DNA from: Paracentrotus lividus
Taxonomy: Eukaryota; Echinodermata; Echinoidea; Camarodonta; Echinidae
Assembly (NCBI GenBank): GCA_940671915.1
Contig: CALNVZ010003435.1
Location: 5,056,756 to 5,120,755, forward strand
Direction: 5' to 3'
DNA length: 64,000 nt
Part shown: piece by piece, positions 1 to 11,833 of the stretch
How the letters are laid out: every line of letters starts with the position of its first letter
Position numbering within the stretch: the first letter of the stretch is position 1
The notes under the pieces: model-generated
What the model saw: only the letters and a program-made list of their open reading frames with translations
Database searches by the model: none
Told to the model about the DNA's origin: nothing
Translations under genes and position numbers: made by a program

Positions 1-330
1 GCAACAGTCATACATTAAAAGAAATCATTAATTGAATTCTGCCCTACTTTAACAAAGAGAAGCAAGTGACAAAATGACATGTCCTGTATAAGAGCAAAAC
101 CTGTGCCATTTTATGCCGACTTCAATACAATATCATTATATCTTCCTCTCATATTACTTCATAGGATGAGTGGTTAGGTATAATTTTTTTTTGTCAGAAT
201 TAAGAGCACACAAGGGGAAATGTTAACAAATCAATACTTCTAATTTTGTTAATATGTCACTTGCTTCCTTTAGTCAAAGATGGGTATAATATTATTGTGC
301 TTTTTATGGGCAGTAAAAAGCGTGCGGATC
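1..330. repeat. Partial copy of the 'GGGGAGACC' TIR element interior
   Basis: Bases about 40-110 (CTGCCCTACTTTAACAAAG, then a run with AAGTGACAAAATGACAT) match the left interior of the element at 15005-17145. Bases about 248-290 carry the inverted counterpart (ATGTCACTTGCTTCCTTT). The two form a loose palindrome as they do in the other copy. No terminal repeat is visible here, so this is a truncated or older copy. Confidence 0.55.
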
Positions 331-2209
331 AAATGCTTTGGTTATATTAACATATATGGCAGCAAAGAAAATATTTTTTAAAAATTATGACTTGACACAA
401 TTGTATGTGCTGTAGGAAAAAAAAACACTGACAGTTAATAATGACGCCGTCGTTGTAGAATCATTTTTTTAATGAGTTAGTTTATAGGAAATACATGGTC
501 CCAAATCATTCCTGAGATGCACCAAGAAAAGGTAAATAGATTTACGTAAATATGGTTTTGTATAATACATGGGAAACGGGAAAGTGAGCTAAAAGCTACA
601 CCGTTATCCCTATGAAATAAAATCCTGGATATTATGGGTTTCTGATAACTGATATAAAGATATTGGTAAGTGGTATTTAGTGGTAAATACATCTGTGGAA
701 AATCTCATGAGTAAAGAGTTGTTCACAATAACGTAAATAATGAGCTTATCGCATCTTTATATTTACTTCAAAGCATAAAAAGCTTTCGACAGAGGGGTTA
801 TTTATAAACATTTCTCTAAAAGCACGTTTTTATGAACAACTCAGTACATTTCATCGAGTAAAACTAAATACATTAGTTTCCAAGTAAGTGCAAGTATGGA
901 TAGCGTGCGTGATAATGAATCTTAATTGAATAAATACCCTGTAATTAAGATGCTGAGATAGGAGGGAAAATAAAATCAACAGTGTTTGATTTCAGAAGTC
1001 CATGAACTCAGGATTTGGGGACAACCATGCTATTGATATATGCTGAGAGTAATAGACAAAGTTTGAATGTTGAAAACCTTGTTGATATACAACAGCAAAA
1101 AAAGCAAAGAAAAAATATAAATCCGAGGGTTACAATCTGTGATGGCAAAGAACTGCACTATAAAATCTGAAATATCAAAGCAAATGCATTCATGCATGAT
1201 AAAAGCGAGATTATATATGTGTGAGTGAGTATGATATGAGTTTATCATCTAGCAAATAACATGCGTATAAATAAGATGATACTCCAATCAAAAATAGACA
1301 AATAAAATGCTGAAAATATAAAGTGGTAAATAAGAAAGTAGAATTTAAAAAGGTACATGCAAAGTTCAACCTATAGATGAAACAATATGATGTAGATAAA
1401 AATCCACCGCCACTGAGGAATATACGTCTAACGATTTGAAAAGTATAGAGCCGATATATTGTACCCCATTCACAATTTCTAAAAAATGTTGTCATAGCAA
1501 CGCCTCGATTTACAAAGTTTGGAGCCTCATTGAATCTGATATAGGAACTTTTTGTTTTGTATATGCCCTATTCAAAATTTTAACTTGTTTATTCTTACAA
1601 ATGAATAAAACATTTTAAACATGGAGGTATTTTTTAACGAGCTCATTCTATTCATGTTGCCAGGTTAAAAATCATATTATTGTCGTAATGGGTTTATTTG
1701 TGATTTTCATAATTGACGGGCCTTAGCAAAATTTCATTTTTAGAATGATTACATTTAGAGATTTATAAATAACCAAATAAAGACATCATGCTCCTTGAAT
1801 TAGAACTGTAAAACTGTAAGATATATTTTTCTTGAAAGTTGAATAGTGATATTATAAAAGAAATGTTCCGGATTTGCAAATTTTGTTGGACTTTTGTTGT
1901 TTGGTTTATTCAGGGACGTCCCTGGTTTATTCAAGTGTAGACGTATCTGACAATGGGTGGCCTACTTACTGTTGTGCTACCGGGCCATAGACCAAGAGAT
2001 CCCTGTGTAGTTAGTCGGTAGAAGCGATAAAACAAAATAACGTGCAAATATATAGAAGTTTTTTTGCGGATATATTGGTAAACAGATCATCATCTCTTTG
2101 GTCGATCGCGTGAGAAAGAGACGTTCTTTGATATCGATTATTCAACAAAGAAAATATAATTAGAATCCCGGAATCAAAATGGTGCTGCACCTTATTGATG
2201 TCTTGTATG
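331..2209. other. AT-rich non-coding DNA, no gene seen
   Basis: No reading frame here looks coding, and no EF-hand or other recognisable exon was found on either strand. It is probably intron of the minus-strand calbindin-like gene, or sequence beyond its end. Confidence 0.5.
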
Positions 2210-2211
2210 TA

Positions 2212-3262
2212 GGGGAGAGTGGGGTTAGTTGGAACACGGGGTTAGTTGAAACATTGTAATTTTCTTGAATGTCTATAAATATATTTATGCAAATCTACCC
2301 ATAGGTTGTTGATATTAGCAACTGCCCTCCACCACATTTTAGACAACACACATGCTTCAAGCCTCGTGAAGTTAGAAAGCAATGTTTGTTTTTTCACAGT
2401 CTGAGTAAATTTTGTCATTTTTACAAATGTTTTATTATCTCAAAGAAGATCATAAATTAAGTTGACCAGTTTTTTATTATAACAAACAGTTATACCATAC
2501 TACAAAACAATGTTAAATTTATGGCATGTTGTTGTCCCTCTTTTGTGCTGTAAGCTTACAAATGCCAAATGGGCCTCTGGGGTTAGTTGGAACATTTTGA
2601 ACGGGGTTAGTTGGAACATGTACTATTGAAGTAAATAGGTTTTAGCTGAATAAAGAAATAAAAATCATATAATTCAATGAAGTGTTTCGAAATATTCCTA
2701 TACATCTATATTAGAGCACATTGGACAATTTTATTTTGGTTTTGACAAAGTATATTGCAGAATGCTACTTCAAAGGACTTCAGAATATCTATATGTGAGT
2801 GGATGCTATCAAGTGTAATAAAACATGAAGTTAAAAAAAAATTGAACACGAATCTTTAACATTTTGATTGGAATCAATTAAGCAAGTTAGCTGAACCCAT
2901 GCAATAATGTTGCAGGTATTTTAAATATAATTTAATATGATATAATGCACAATGTTTCAACTTACCCCATACCTTGTTCCAACTAACCCCGTGTCTGGGG
3001 TTAGTTGGAACACTTGACATGGTCTTGTTGAAGATGGATTTTTTTCCGGAACCATCACTAAGTTTAAGAATTTTATGGGGTACATTTATAGCGTATCAGG
3101 ACATCTCCCCCGGGGGAGTTGTCCTCCGGGGGAGATGTCCTAGAACCATTTATAGCATACAGATATACACTCAAGCTGATTGTTTATCGTTTCTTGAAAT
3201 AAATCCACTTTTGTTTTACGGCCATTTTTGTGAAAAATGTTCCATATAACCCCGCTCTCCCC
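2212..3262. mobile_element. Non-autonomous TIR element, 'GGGGAGAG/GGTTAGTTGGAACA' type
   Basis: The left end is GGGGAGAGTGGGGTTAGTTG and the right end is the inverted counterpart (...AACCCCGCTCTCCCC). TA flanks both sides (2210-2211 and 3263-3264), as expected of Tc1/mariner-like insertion. No transposase frame is present. The word GGGGTTAGTTGGAACA recurs inside at about 2239, 2579, 2603 and 2994, and inverted at about 2975. It shares the GGGGAGA start with the element at 15005-17145. Confidence 0.75.
3098..3141. repeat. Perfect 16-bp inverted repeat (GC-rich hairpin)
   Basis: AGGACATCTCCCCCGG at 3098-3113 is mirrored by its exact reverse complement at 3126-3141, leaving a 12-nt loop. It is much more GC-rich than its surroundings and lies inside the TIR element. 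Confidence 0.8.
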
Positions 3263-3264
3263 TA

Positions 3265-5404
3265 TACACAAGATATTCACAATGTAAAGTTTTGTATAAA
3301 ATAAAGATTTGTTTTTTTTTTGTTTTTTTTGGTCAAAGGGTGGTAGCATAAGAAACATTAAAAAACAAAAACGGAACGGGAAATTGACCACACACGAAGG
3401 AAAAAAGATTGCCCAATCACAAATCAGAGAACGCCACCTCACGTCACGTTGAAACAAATAAAGCTCTAAATGTAACCTTCCAACAAAATGTTCGATACAA
3501 TACAGAAAGTTGCATGCAGCGGCTTGATACATTTGCTCTTTAAGTTTACCAGTTTTCCTTTCCCATCAGTGGCTCCACATCCCGAGATTTTCTTGGTGGA
3601 GAAATAATTTGAGTCATCAAATTAGCGTTTCTGACTCGAATTCGGGACCAACGTCGTTTTTTAAAAATATTAACCTTATCTAAGACATTCCGAACATTTC
3701 GGCTAGAACTGAAAAAAAAAAATCTATATGTTATTTTAAAGCATCATCAATCTGCTGTAATTATGCATTAAGGACTATAATATCTTAGATCTTGCATGAG
3801 ATTAGATTACTTTGTGGGTATAGAAGAACTCTTTTTAAGTATTCTTAGTAAAAGAGTGCTATTTTTAATTATAAAGTTTCTATTTTGGGGTGAATATTTT
3901 GTCAGACACACACATAATAATGTACCGCATGTAATTTATGAATGATCAAGATGACGTACGTATTTTATCATCTAAATTTAAAACTTATATGATTATTAAT
4001 GAAAATCTGAAATGGTATTAATGCCATTTATTGTATCTTTTTCTGTATCATAATTTTGTATCAGACTTATTTTCTTTTAGGAAATACTAATATTGTAAAA
4101 CCCTCTCCAGTGATCATGTGCGAGTGCGTTGTTTTTATCTTTTTCAAAAAATATCTGTTCGATTATCTAAAAACGATGATGAATAATTTAAAAATGCTAT
4201 GCGATTTCCTTAAAATGTAATATGCACAATTAGGAATTGATAATACTGAACTCACAATACTGTTATCTAGCCTAGCTAAGCCGGGTAATAATAATATGAT
4301 AATGCGCCTTGAGCACTCTACAGAGTGGATACGTGCGCAATACAAATCACATAATTATTATTATTATTATTATTATTTCGTCAAAGTTTTTTTTTCCTTC
4401 TTGCTGATTTAACTGCGTTTATACTGTTACTTTCTCAGAAATAAACAAAAGAGGACCCACTGTCAATTCCTAATAATAAGTGTCAGTACTCATTTGTCTT
4501 CAAATTTATTTATTTTCCATCATAATTCTAATTTGAATGAATTCATCTAAAAAAATAGGGTATTTTTATTTGGGAGGAAAATGCCCACGTACTCTTAGAA
4601 CCACAGTGTGGAGGATCTCTAAATATCATCTCACATTTTTCTCTCGCCCTTCATCTCAATCTCTCCCTCTTCTTCTTCCCCTTTCCCCTTCCACTCTTCT
4701 CCCCCCCCCCTCTTCTCGTTCACCCATTTCCTTTCCTTCCTTTGAACTCCCTCTCTTTTGTTTTTCCTCTTGAAAAAAAAAATTATTATGATTCCTAGGT
4801 ACCAACACGTAGTTCCATTTCCTGGTCTAAATTGGGAAATTAATATACCCAGTTCCCATTGACACAACCATGCTACTAATAATATGGGTCAAAAGGTTCA
4901 GGATTCCTTTGGTATATAAGTAGATATCACATAATAATGTCGGGGTTACTTTATCATAGGCCCACAAGGTATATGTTCAACGAGATAAAAGGCCCAAGCA
5001 AACTACCCAAACACAATACAAAACAATTCACAAAGTAATTGATGAAAAACATGGAGGTTTTCTCACTAGAATTGTGATCTTCATCTGGTATCAAACAGCA
5101 ATGTAAAAATAGTTTAGTAACAATTCATAAAATATCAATATCAACAAGGAAAAATACAAATGTATTTGATATTCGCTCAATTCCAACATGCTCAAATATA
5201 AGGTATTGTGATTTTTTTAGAAATTGTTCTCTGTAGTGGTATTAAAAATTGGACACTGCTTTCTAAATAGCAGTGACATCTTTCCGGCAACAAAATCTTA
5301 ATTGGTAACTTGCAAATTTAGAAATATAATTCTGATGAAATATGTGAAAGGAATATTTATCTGAATCGAACGTATGTACACTTATAATCTCAATTATATT
5401 ATAG
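3265..5404. other. Non-coding DNA with microsatellite-like tracts
   Basis: No gene is recognised. A pyrimidine-rich tract runs from about 4635 to 4770. The only open frames are low-complexity or short. Confidence 0.5.
4290..4379 (+). repeat. Possible LINE/SINE 3' tail remnant
   Basis: AATGCGCCTTGAGCACT, then GTGCGCAATACAAAT, then an (ATT)n run at about 4356-4376 resemble the '...GCGC...TATAAAT...(ATT)n' 3' ends of CR1/L2-type LINEs and their SINE partners. This is inference from pattern only. Confidence 0.4.
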
Positions 5405-6240
5405 AGTTTAATATGACGACGACGACAATTATGATGATGATGATGATGATGATGATGATGTTGATGATGATGATGATGATGATGATTAGGAGGAAAAGGA
5501 GGAGGACGAGAATGATAATGGAACAAAGGTATTAAACATCATAATTATTTCTTTTCCAAGAAATACTTTATCTTCTAGATGATAACAACGACGGTGTGTG
5601 TAATGGTGATGATGAGGATAAGGATGATGATGATTGGAAGACAATTATTTCCCTTCGAGGATGTAGATTAAATCATAAATTATTCCGATGATAATGATAA
5701 AGATGACAACGATGATGATGATGATGATGATGATGATGAGGAGGAGGAGGAGGAGGAGGAGCAGGTGGAGGACAAGTGGACCAAGGTTTGAATTTGTTCT
5801 AAATACCATAATTATTTGTTTCCCAGGAAATACGCACTACAAATAATGATGACGACGACTATGAGGATAACGATGACAAGGATGATCATGATGATGATGA
5901 TGGGACCAAAGTTTAAATTTCAGTGAATCATATATAATTATTTCTTCCCCAAGAAATCATATTATTGTATTATAGATAATAACGACGACGATATACGCTG
6001 TTGTTGTTGTTGTTGATGATGATACCGGGTTAAGGGTTTATATTGTGGTAAATATAATGGCTCCTTTCGAGGAAATCAAGTATATTATCATAAATAATGA
6101 TTAAGGCAACAATGGTGATGAAGGTGATGATGATGATAATAAGGAAGAATAAGAAGAGGATGATAATAATTATGGGACATTGGTTTTAATTGTAGTAAAT
6201 AACGAAATATCATAATTATTATATTCCAGGAAATCAGTTA
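5405..6240. repeat. GAT microsatellite and diverged minisatellite array
   Basis: (GAT)n runs at about 5430-5490 and 5713-5740 alternate with a motif like ATAATTATTTCTTTCCCAAG followed by AAAT. This motif recurs in diverged form near 5540, 5643, 5808, 5934, 6052 and 6210, at spacings of about 105-165 bp. The result is a higher-order repeat with trinucleotide expansion inside each unit. His-rich minus-strand and Asp-rich plus-strand readings are artefacts of the repeat. Confidence 0.7.
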
Positions 6241-6429
6241 TACTAAGGAAAAATGGTTGTTAACGGGAAAACCCACTCTTCATTCAATTATATTTTGGGG
6301 CAAATGTCGACTATAATGCCTAGATGGCAAGATATCCAATCTGATTCAGCATGTCAGTTTGAATTATTAGAAACTCCATTGGATTTTGTTTTAAATATGG
6401 CGTTCGGTTGTTTTACTACTCAAAATACG

Positions 6430-6463
6430 ACACTTTTTTTTTTTTTTTTTTGGGGGGGGGGGG
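6430..6463. repeat. Poly-T/poly-G homopolymer junction
   Basis: A T run of roughly 18 bases is followed at once by a G run of about 12. It is unreliable to sequence and may have the wrong length. Confidence 0.8.
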
Positions 6464-7661
6464 TGTGATTATTTTCGAGATATTAGACGGTGCTCGCAAT
6501 ATCCCTGGCGAAGTAAGCTATATGAAATATCAAGTAGATACAACATTTAAACAATAAATATTTGTTCCGTCTTCAGATTATGTTTTTGTTGATATATACC
6601 TTATTAGGGATGAATATGTTTTACACAATCGAGTAATTATGTGGAATTGGTGGATTATACATAACAATTATAATCGTTATACGTTACCTCACATATTTTC
6701 TGATTTATGGAATTAAAATATCGATAGCTGAATTAGTAGAATTTACATTTATATACATAAAATAATCCTTTTAAAAATTGGGCAAATTTTAGGTACAATT
6801 TTCGCATAGAATACTTTTTAGTATATTATGTGATCATTAATTGAAAAATACATGCGTTACAATGAGAAAACGACGTTTAATAATGGACGCTTTGGAAGTA
6901 ATCTAGATAAAAATCCTGATTCAATTTACAAATGAACTTTACTACTCAAATTTGTCCTATAAAATACGACGAACGCATTTATAAGTAATGTGTTCACGAA
7001 TGAATTATAAAGTTATTTCGGAATAAGTTTTTAAATAGTAAACAATGGATTATTGGTATAAGAAGACAAAAATAGGCTTGACTATAGAGCAGATAAATGA
7101 AGAGTAATATGCAGAGAGCTAATCGCGGAAGGACTGAGTTTTGAAAGCTAGGAAAAATCTTCCATCTATAGAAATTCAGGCATTGGTAACTAGGCCTATC
7201 AGTTGTGAAAGCAGATAGAATGATATCAAATGCAATGATTTATCAGACAACAAGAACTTCATGCCTCATATCGCCCTCTCTGTTCTAAAATGGCATATAG
7301 ACGTGCGAGTAAAAGTCGTATTTTAAGAAACCTTATTAAAAAGTTGTACAAAATTACCACGAAAAGACATTATCTGATACATTTCTGTTATCGGAAAAGG
7401 GAATATATAGTTTTATCTTAATATATAGCAACAATTTAGAATATGAAATTGGTGAAGTAAACATTAAATACATAAATTACAAAAATTAGCAATCTCAAAA
7501 TTGAATTTATAATTTGAAATTGCCTGCAGTCTTTTACATAATGGGAAAGACTTTTGGAATGTTTGAATTCTGTATGTTCTCTGCAATTTTCGCTAAATCT
7601 TGGAGAATAACCTATTGATCATGTCATCACAATGAAAATAGTTTAAAGAATGTTAACATAC
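6464..7661. other. Probable intron, no feature recognised
   Basis: This is AT-rich sequence downstream (minus strand) of the 40-nt exon. No EF5 exon could be recognised in it. Confidence 0.5.
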
Positions 7662-7701
7662 CTGGAACTGCTTCAAGAAATTCTCCTTAGTTGGGAGTAG
7701 C
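7662..7701 (-). CDS. Calbindin/calretinin-like protein, 40-nt linker exon before EF-hand 5
   Basis: This very short exon supplies one base that completes a Lys codon and then encodes LLPTKENFLKQFQ, the conserved linker between EF4 and EF5. The acceptor is TTTCAATCAG and the donor is CAG|GTATGT. The exon ends in phase 0. Its small size means ORF-based gene finding would miss it. Downstream exons for EF5, EF6 and the C-terminus were looked for between 1 and 7661 and not recognised, so the gene probably continues beyond the left edge of the window. Confidence 0.85.
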
Positions 7702-8396
7702 CTGATTGAAACACACACACACAAGATGAAGAAAAAGCAAACGAAATCAAGAGTAAAACAAACGGCATATATTTATGGACGTATACATATTGCGCAACGT
7801 CGTTTACACAGTTTGTTATTTTCTTTCATTGTTTCCTCCCTATCCCCTTTATGCCCCATGAAATTTGTTCCGTTGTCAATTCTATACATCAATCGAATGA
7901 ATAACTTCAACCCTATACCCTAAACCTAAATCTAAAATGATCCTATTGCAACCCTGACCCTAACCATATAATAGTTGAAATAACTCAGCCCGGAGCAAAT
8001 GTATGTCTCTCCATCGTCTATATATCTCTCTCTCTCTCATCAAAATAAATAATGATTTGTGTGAAACTAATGATGATATCTCACTGCTATAAGATCGGTT
8101 TGAGAGGGTTTAGAAACTACTCGCGGAGACGTCACAGAGACCTCTCCGCAAAGTGAGAACCACCTTTCGCAATCTTTATCTTGAATAATTATCACATATA
8201 AAAATATGACTTTTCTGGGATTGACTTACTCCCCCCCCCCTTTTCCTCTGTTACCCCTCCCCAGCTCTCTGACCGCATAACTCTATGAATCCTGAATTGT
8301 ATATTCCCCATAGACTTAATAGACCATCAGGTTCCTACAGAAAACGGTTTAATGCTGACACGTTATAACCCTGGATTTCTTTTTGGTATATCTTAC

Positions 8397-8452
8397 TTGG
8401 CCATTTCTTTCAGCTCTAGCTTTCCATCGTTGTTGGCATCAAACAATTTCAA
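8397..8452 (-). CDS. Calbindin/calretinin-like protein, exon carrying EF-hand 4
   Basis: This 56-nt exon encodes LKLFDANNDGKLELKEMA plus two bases of the next codon. The loop DANNDGKLELKE has Asp 1, Asn 3, Asp 5, Gly 6, Leu 8 and Glu 12 and matches EF4 of calbindins closely. The acceptor is CTTTTTTACAG and the donor is CCAA|GTAAGA. It starts in phase 0 and ends in phase 2. The next exon supplies a G to complete Lys and then reads LLPTKENFL, the family motif after EF4, so this junction is clean. The intron to the next exon is 695 nt. Confidence 0.9.
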
Positions 8453-8717
8453 CTGTAAAAAAGTAAAGAACATACAATTATTATAAATATATTTGACTAC
8501 ACATATTTTACATATGATTACAGTGATTAATAGCACTAATAATGATCTTCATGACTATACTGTCCCATTTCTGTCAGATTTGACACCCCTGTGCCATGTA
8601 ATGTTTTCTTTGGAATGTTCAAAATTGTCAATAGATGGCGTCATTTAAACTTCGATTCTTGTCATTATTATAAGGCTCACGCTATCATAATATTATATAT
8701 ATATAATAATATATATA

Positions 8718-9842
8718 CACCTGTCCGTCATAAAGGTGGAATATTTTTTTTGGTGCGCCGCTATACGACATTGATTTTGCTCTGACTTTTCAATTCTTGA
8801 ATATTTATCTGTCCCTAGTTTTACTTTTTGGACCCTAGCTATTATTCTGCGACATTTCTCATCAACCCTTCACGTGGACCTTTTTCCAAAAGAAGTTATG
8901 TCAACCACCGCGTGACGCCCCATTTTTGTCATTTTTTCTCATTTTGGTGGCCCCTTTTGTTTTGGCCCGGCTCCGATCACAGCTTCTAGATTCCCTACCC
9001 CACGAAACGCGACTTAGCGTGTTTTGTTTATATATTGTTATTTCTGGGAATCCAGGCTTAGGTCTCTTGTCATAGGGGAGAGGAGTTGAAGAAAAAACGA
9101 AGTTAAGAAATTCGGAATATTTATTTCGCATCTTTATGCTGAAAACTAAGAAATGAAAAACCACGAAGCCGCTGTTAAATATCATCTATTTCCTCTTAAA
9201 GTTTTTGTAGCCTGATGACAAAGCTTGTAATGAGTTCATTGATTGATAATATGATATTTGAATTATGTTTGGTTGAAGATTATACAGATACAATTTAAGG
9301 GTTAAGAAGAAATCCATGGGTTGTAAAAATGAATAAAATGAATGTACCTCTCAATCTCTTCAATGAGATAGGAATGAGTTGTGAGCTGCTCGTCGACGTC
9401 GAGTATGTCGAGAGTGATAGTGTCGAGGAATCTGAGCCTGTAACACATAAAATCATAGAATTAACCTATTAAATAGAATCCTTCACGCTCAGACGATTGT
9501 TTGTGACCTGAGGTGTGCACTGAGGTGGGGTGACAGGCCCTGGTGCGTCGCCACAGCTTGAGTGTGTAGACAGAAAATGGGGCCCCAAAATAAGAAATAA
9601 ATACGGAAAATGGCCATTCTGGGCAAGTGGATGATGCCGGTGTACAAACTTTTTAAAGAAAAATCCCAGGGTAAGGGTTGAGGGAACGTTCAAGATTATA
9701 ACCAGGATTGCAGAAAAGTGACAAAGTCTGCGCGAGTGTACAAACTCTATTCAATGAATATTAATAACCGTGGTTTATGGTCAACATTAATTGTCGATTG
9801 CAGCCAGAAACAAAATATTCCACCTTTCATGACGAACAGTTG
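8718..9842. mobile_element. TIR element, 'CACTGTCCGTCATAAAGG' family, copy 1
   Basis: The left end is CACCTGTCCGTCATAAAGG and the right end is CCTTTCATGACGAACAGTTG, with TA on each side (8716-8717 and 9843-9844). The interior matches the copy at 15490-16491 read on the other strand: 8718-9345 matches its right half and about 9508-9842 its left half. The centre differs: the calbindin-like linker exon lies at 9348-9437. No transposase is seen. A shared segment near the exon acceptor (GAGCCTGTAAC here, GAGCCTGCAAC there) suggests homology right up to the exon. Confidence 0.75.
9348..9437 (-). CDS. Probable calbindin-like EF3-EF4 linker exon with inconsistent frame
   Basis: This 90-nt segment has a consensus-like acceptor (GTTACAG|GC) and donor (GAGAG|GTACAT), lies between the EF3 and EF4 exons, and is about the length needed for the missing linker. 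One frame is open and looks right: it begins LRFLDTITLDILDVDEQL and ends SYLIEEIER, which would run into LKLFD of the next exon as an EF-hand entry helix. But that frame is offset by one base from both phase-0 neighbours. Spliced as predicted, the frame hits TGA at codon 26. Possible reasons are two small sequence errors, unusual splice positions, a poison or alternative exon, or a decayed exon. The segment also lies inside DNA matching the TIR family at 15490-16491. Exon status is moderately supported; the translated product is unresolved. Confidence 0.5.
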
Positions 9843-9912
9843 TATATATATATATATAATATATATTATATATATATTATATATTATATTATAATAATAT
9901 ATATATATATAA
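9841..9912. repeat. AT-rich dinucleotide repeat
   Basis: Interrupted (TA)n at the right edge of the TIR element. Such tracts are common insertion sites for TA-targeting elements. Confidence 0.85.
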
Positions 9913-9984
9913 CAGAGCTTAAATTGATCCTAATCTGCGGTTACAATTGTGACCATTACACATTCTCGTGCGGCAACTAATTGG

Positions 9985-11263
9985 CCATAATCTGATATAT
10001 GCCCCCGATTTGCGCGTCAATTTGACCCTTCATTCATAAAATAGAACAACATAAATACTTTCCACTATCGTCTTTCGTGACATACTCAATTGTTCATTGA
10101 TACATCACAGTTTAGCCTGCAAGATCACCCTCCCTTAAAATGTCGTTATAAATGCGCTCACAAAGCTCTGCAAATAAAAGAAAACGTAAAATGGAATCAT
10201 ATTTGACGGGCCAATTAAGGTATGGTCATATATTCAGAAAGCTTTATGATGATTGTATAACTATTATAATTTCTTATAACGTAAATAAAAACGTAGATTT
10301 CCTTTAATCATAATCGCGGTGTACAGAAGCGATTTAAAAAGACAAAACAAAAACACCACGGAATAGTTATTATTTTGGTAACATACGTTTGGGGTTCCAG
10401 AAGTTAATATGATAGTTTCTTCATGTAAAGATACTAAAATGCTGAAAATAAATTTTATCATACTAATTACCAAACTTTTATACTTCGAAACTTACTCCCA
10501 CCATTTTCTAGAGGTTGAACTTTCCCACCCCCGTCCCAGTGTCGCCCTGGATATGAAGACATTTCCATTTCCTATAGGCCTGTGATGCATGCGAATTGTT
10601 ATTGAAAACAGATCCTAATAATCAAAATTAAAAGAGGTTTTAGGTTCTTGATTACCACTTACCACCGCGTCGGGTAGAAAAACTCCACTCACATATTCAC
10701 AACAATGTGGTCATGCGGCCTGACGTCAATGCCGATGTGTTTGCGGGAGTAATGATCTTGAGTCCATAACCTGTCTTTAACTGGACTGGGGCATAGTTGA
10801 GAGTCAAAAGACACTGCCAGTGTTTATATAGTGTTAGACTAAACTCAGAAATTAGCGACCAAGCCGCACAATCGACTGTCGCTCACAATCAATTTCGCCA
10901 CCTCAATCACACTGTATGGCATATATTGATAAGAGTTTATTTATGTTACGCCCAAAACTGCATCGTGAATGGCCCGGATGTTTGATTGGTTCGGAGTGCC
11001 AGACTGTTGAGGAGCAACTTTTTGACGCATTAGCCAGCGAGAAGACTTGTTTCAATTCATCATCAAATGGACAAACCAAAAATAGGAGAAAAAATGAAAA
11101 ATAACAGACATAAAAATCAAGAGTTAATCATGGAATCGTACAATCATTTTCAAATTTCCCTCTCCATCAGATGCCCTTTTTAGTAGCACGTGTTTTCATT
11201 TCCATAACAAGCGTAAATTTCAATTCACTCTGTTTACTTCTTAAATACCACTCTGAAAATATT
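9985..11263. other. Intron sequence, no feature recognised
   Basis: This lies inside the 5,163-nt intron between the EF3 exon and the linker exon. No conserved reading frame was seen. Confidence 0.5.
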
Positions 11264-11325
11264 CAGTATATATATATATTATATAATATAGTATATTATA
11301 ATATATATATATATATATTATAGTC

Positions 11326-11352
<27 letters not shown>
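11264..11352. repeat. (TA)n repeat
   Basis: About 90 bp of alternating AT, with brief interruptions. Confidence 0.9.
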
Positions 11353-11357
<5 letters not shown>

Positions 11358-11833
11358 GCATCTTGACCTTAAGGCATCCGGTAATTTAAAATATGCCATA
11401 GCATAAGTTTTTACCGTACGCATGGCTAGCCAATGGCATCCGGTAAATGTTTTCACAATGGACCAGTCGCGTAAGTTACTATGTATGACAAATTTACTCG
11501 GATGCATGGCTAAAGCCACGTGTCCGTAAAAACTTATCGTGGTTGTAAGAAAATTGATTTCGCCAAAAAATTCCACCATTCTATAACAACAAATGATACA
11601 CAGTGTTTTTGTCAGTTAGCCATCGTAGACTTTCGATTAGGTGAGCATGCGGTAATTCTGAAAACTAGTCTAAACCCACTCGGCTGCGCCTCGTGGGTTT
11701 AACAGTTCTATAGTTACCTTATGCTCACAAAACCTACCAATCCTCACATCTGTGCATCGTTTGTATAATATTGCATTCAATTTTAAACTGTCCACTTCTT
11801 TCCGACTCGAAAAGATATATCTACATGCTCGTA

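Noticed and set aside
4631..4867. Glu/Lys-rich minus-strand ORF
   Set aside because: It is the complement of a pyrimidine-rich tract with no other evidence of coding.
5263..5526. His-rich minus-strand ORF
   Set aside because: It is a direct translation of the GAT/ATC microsatellite.
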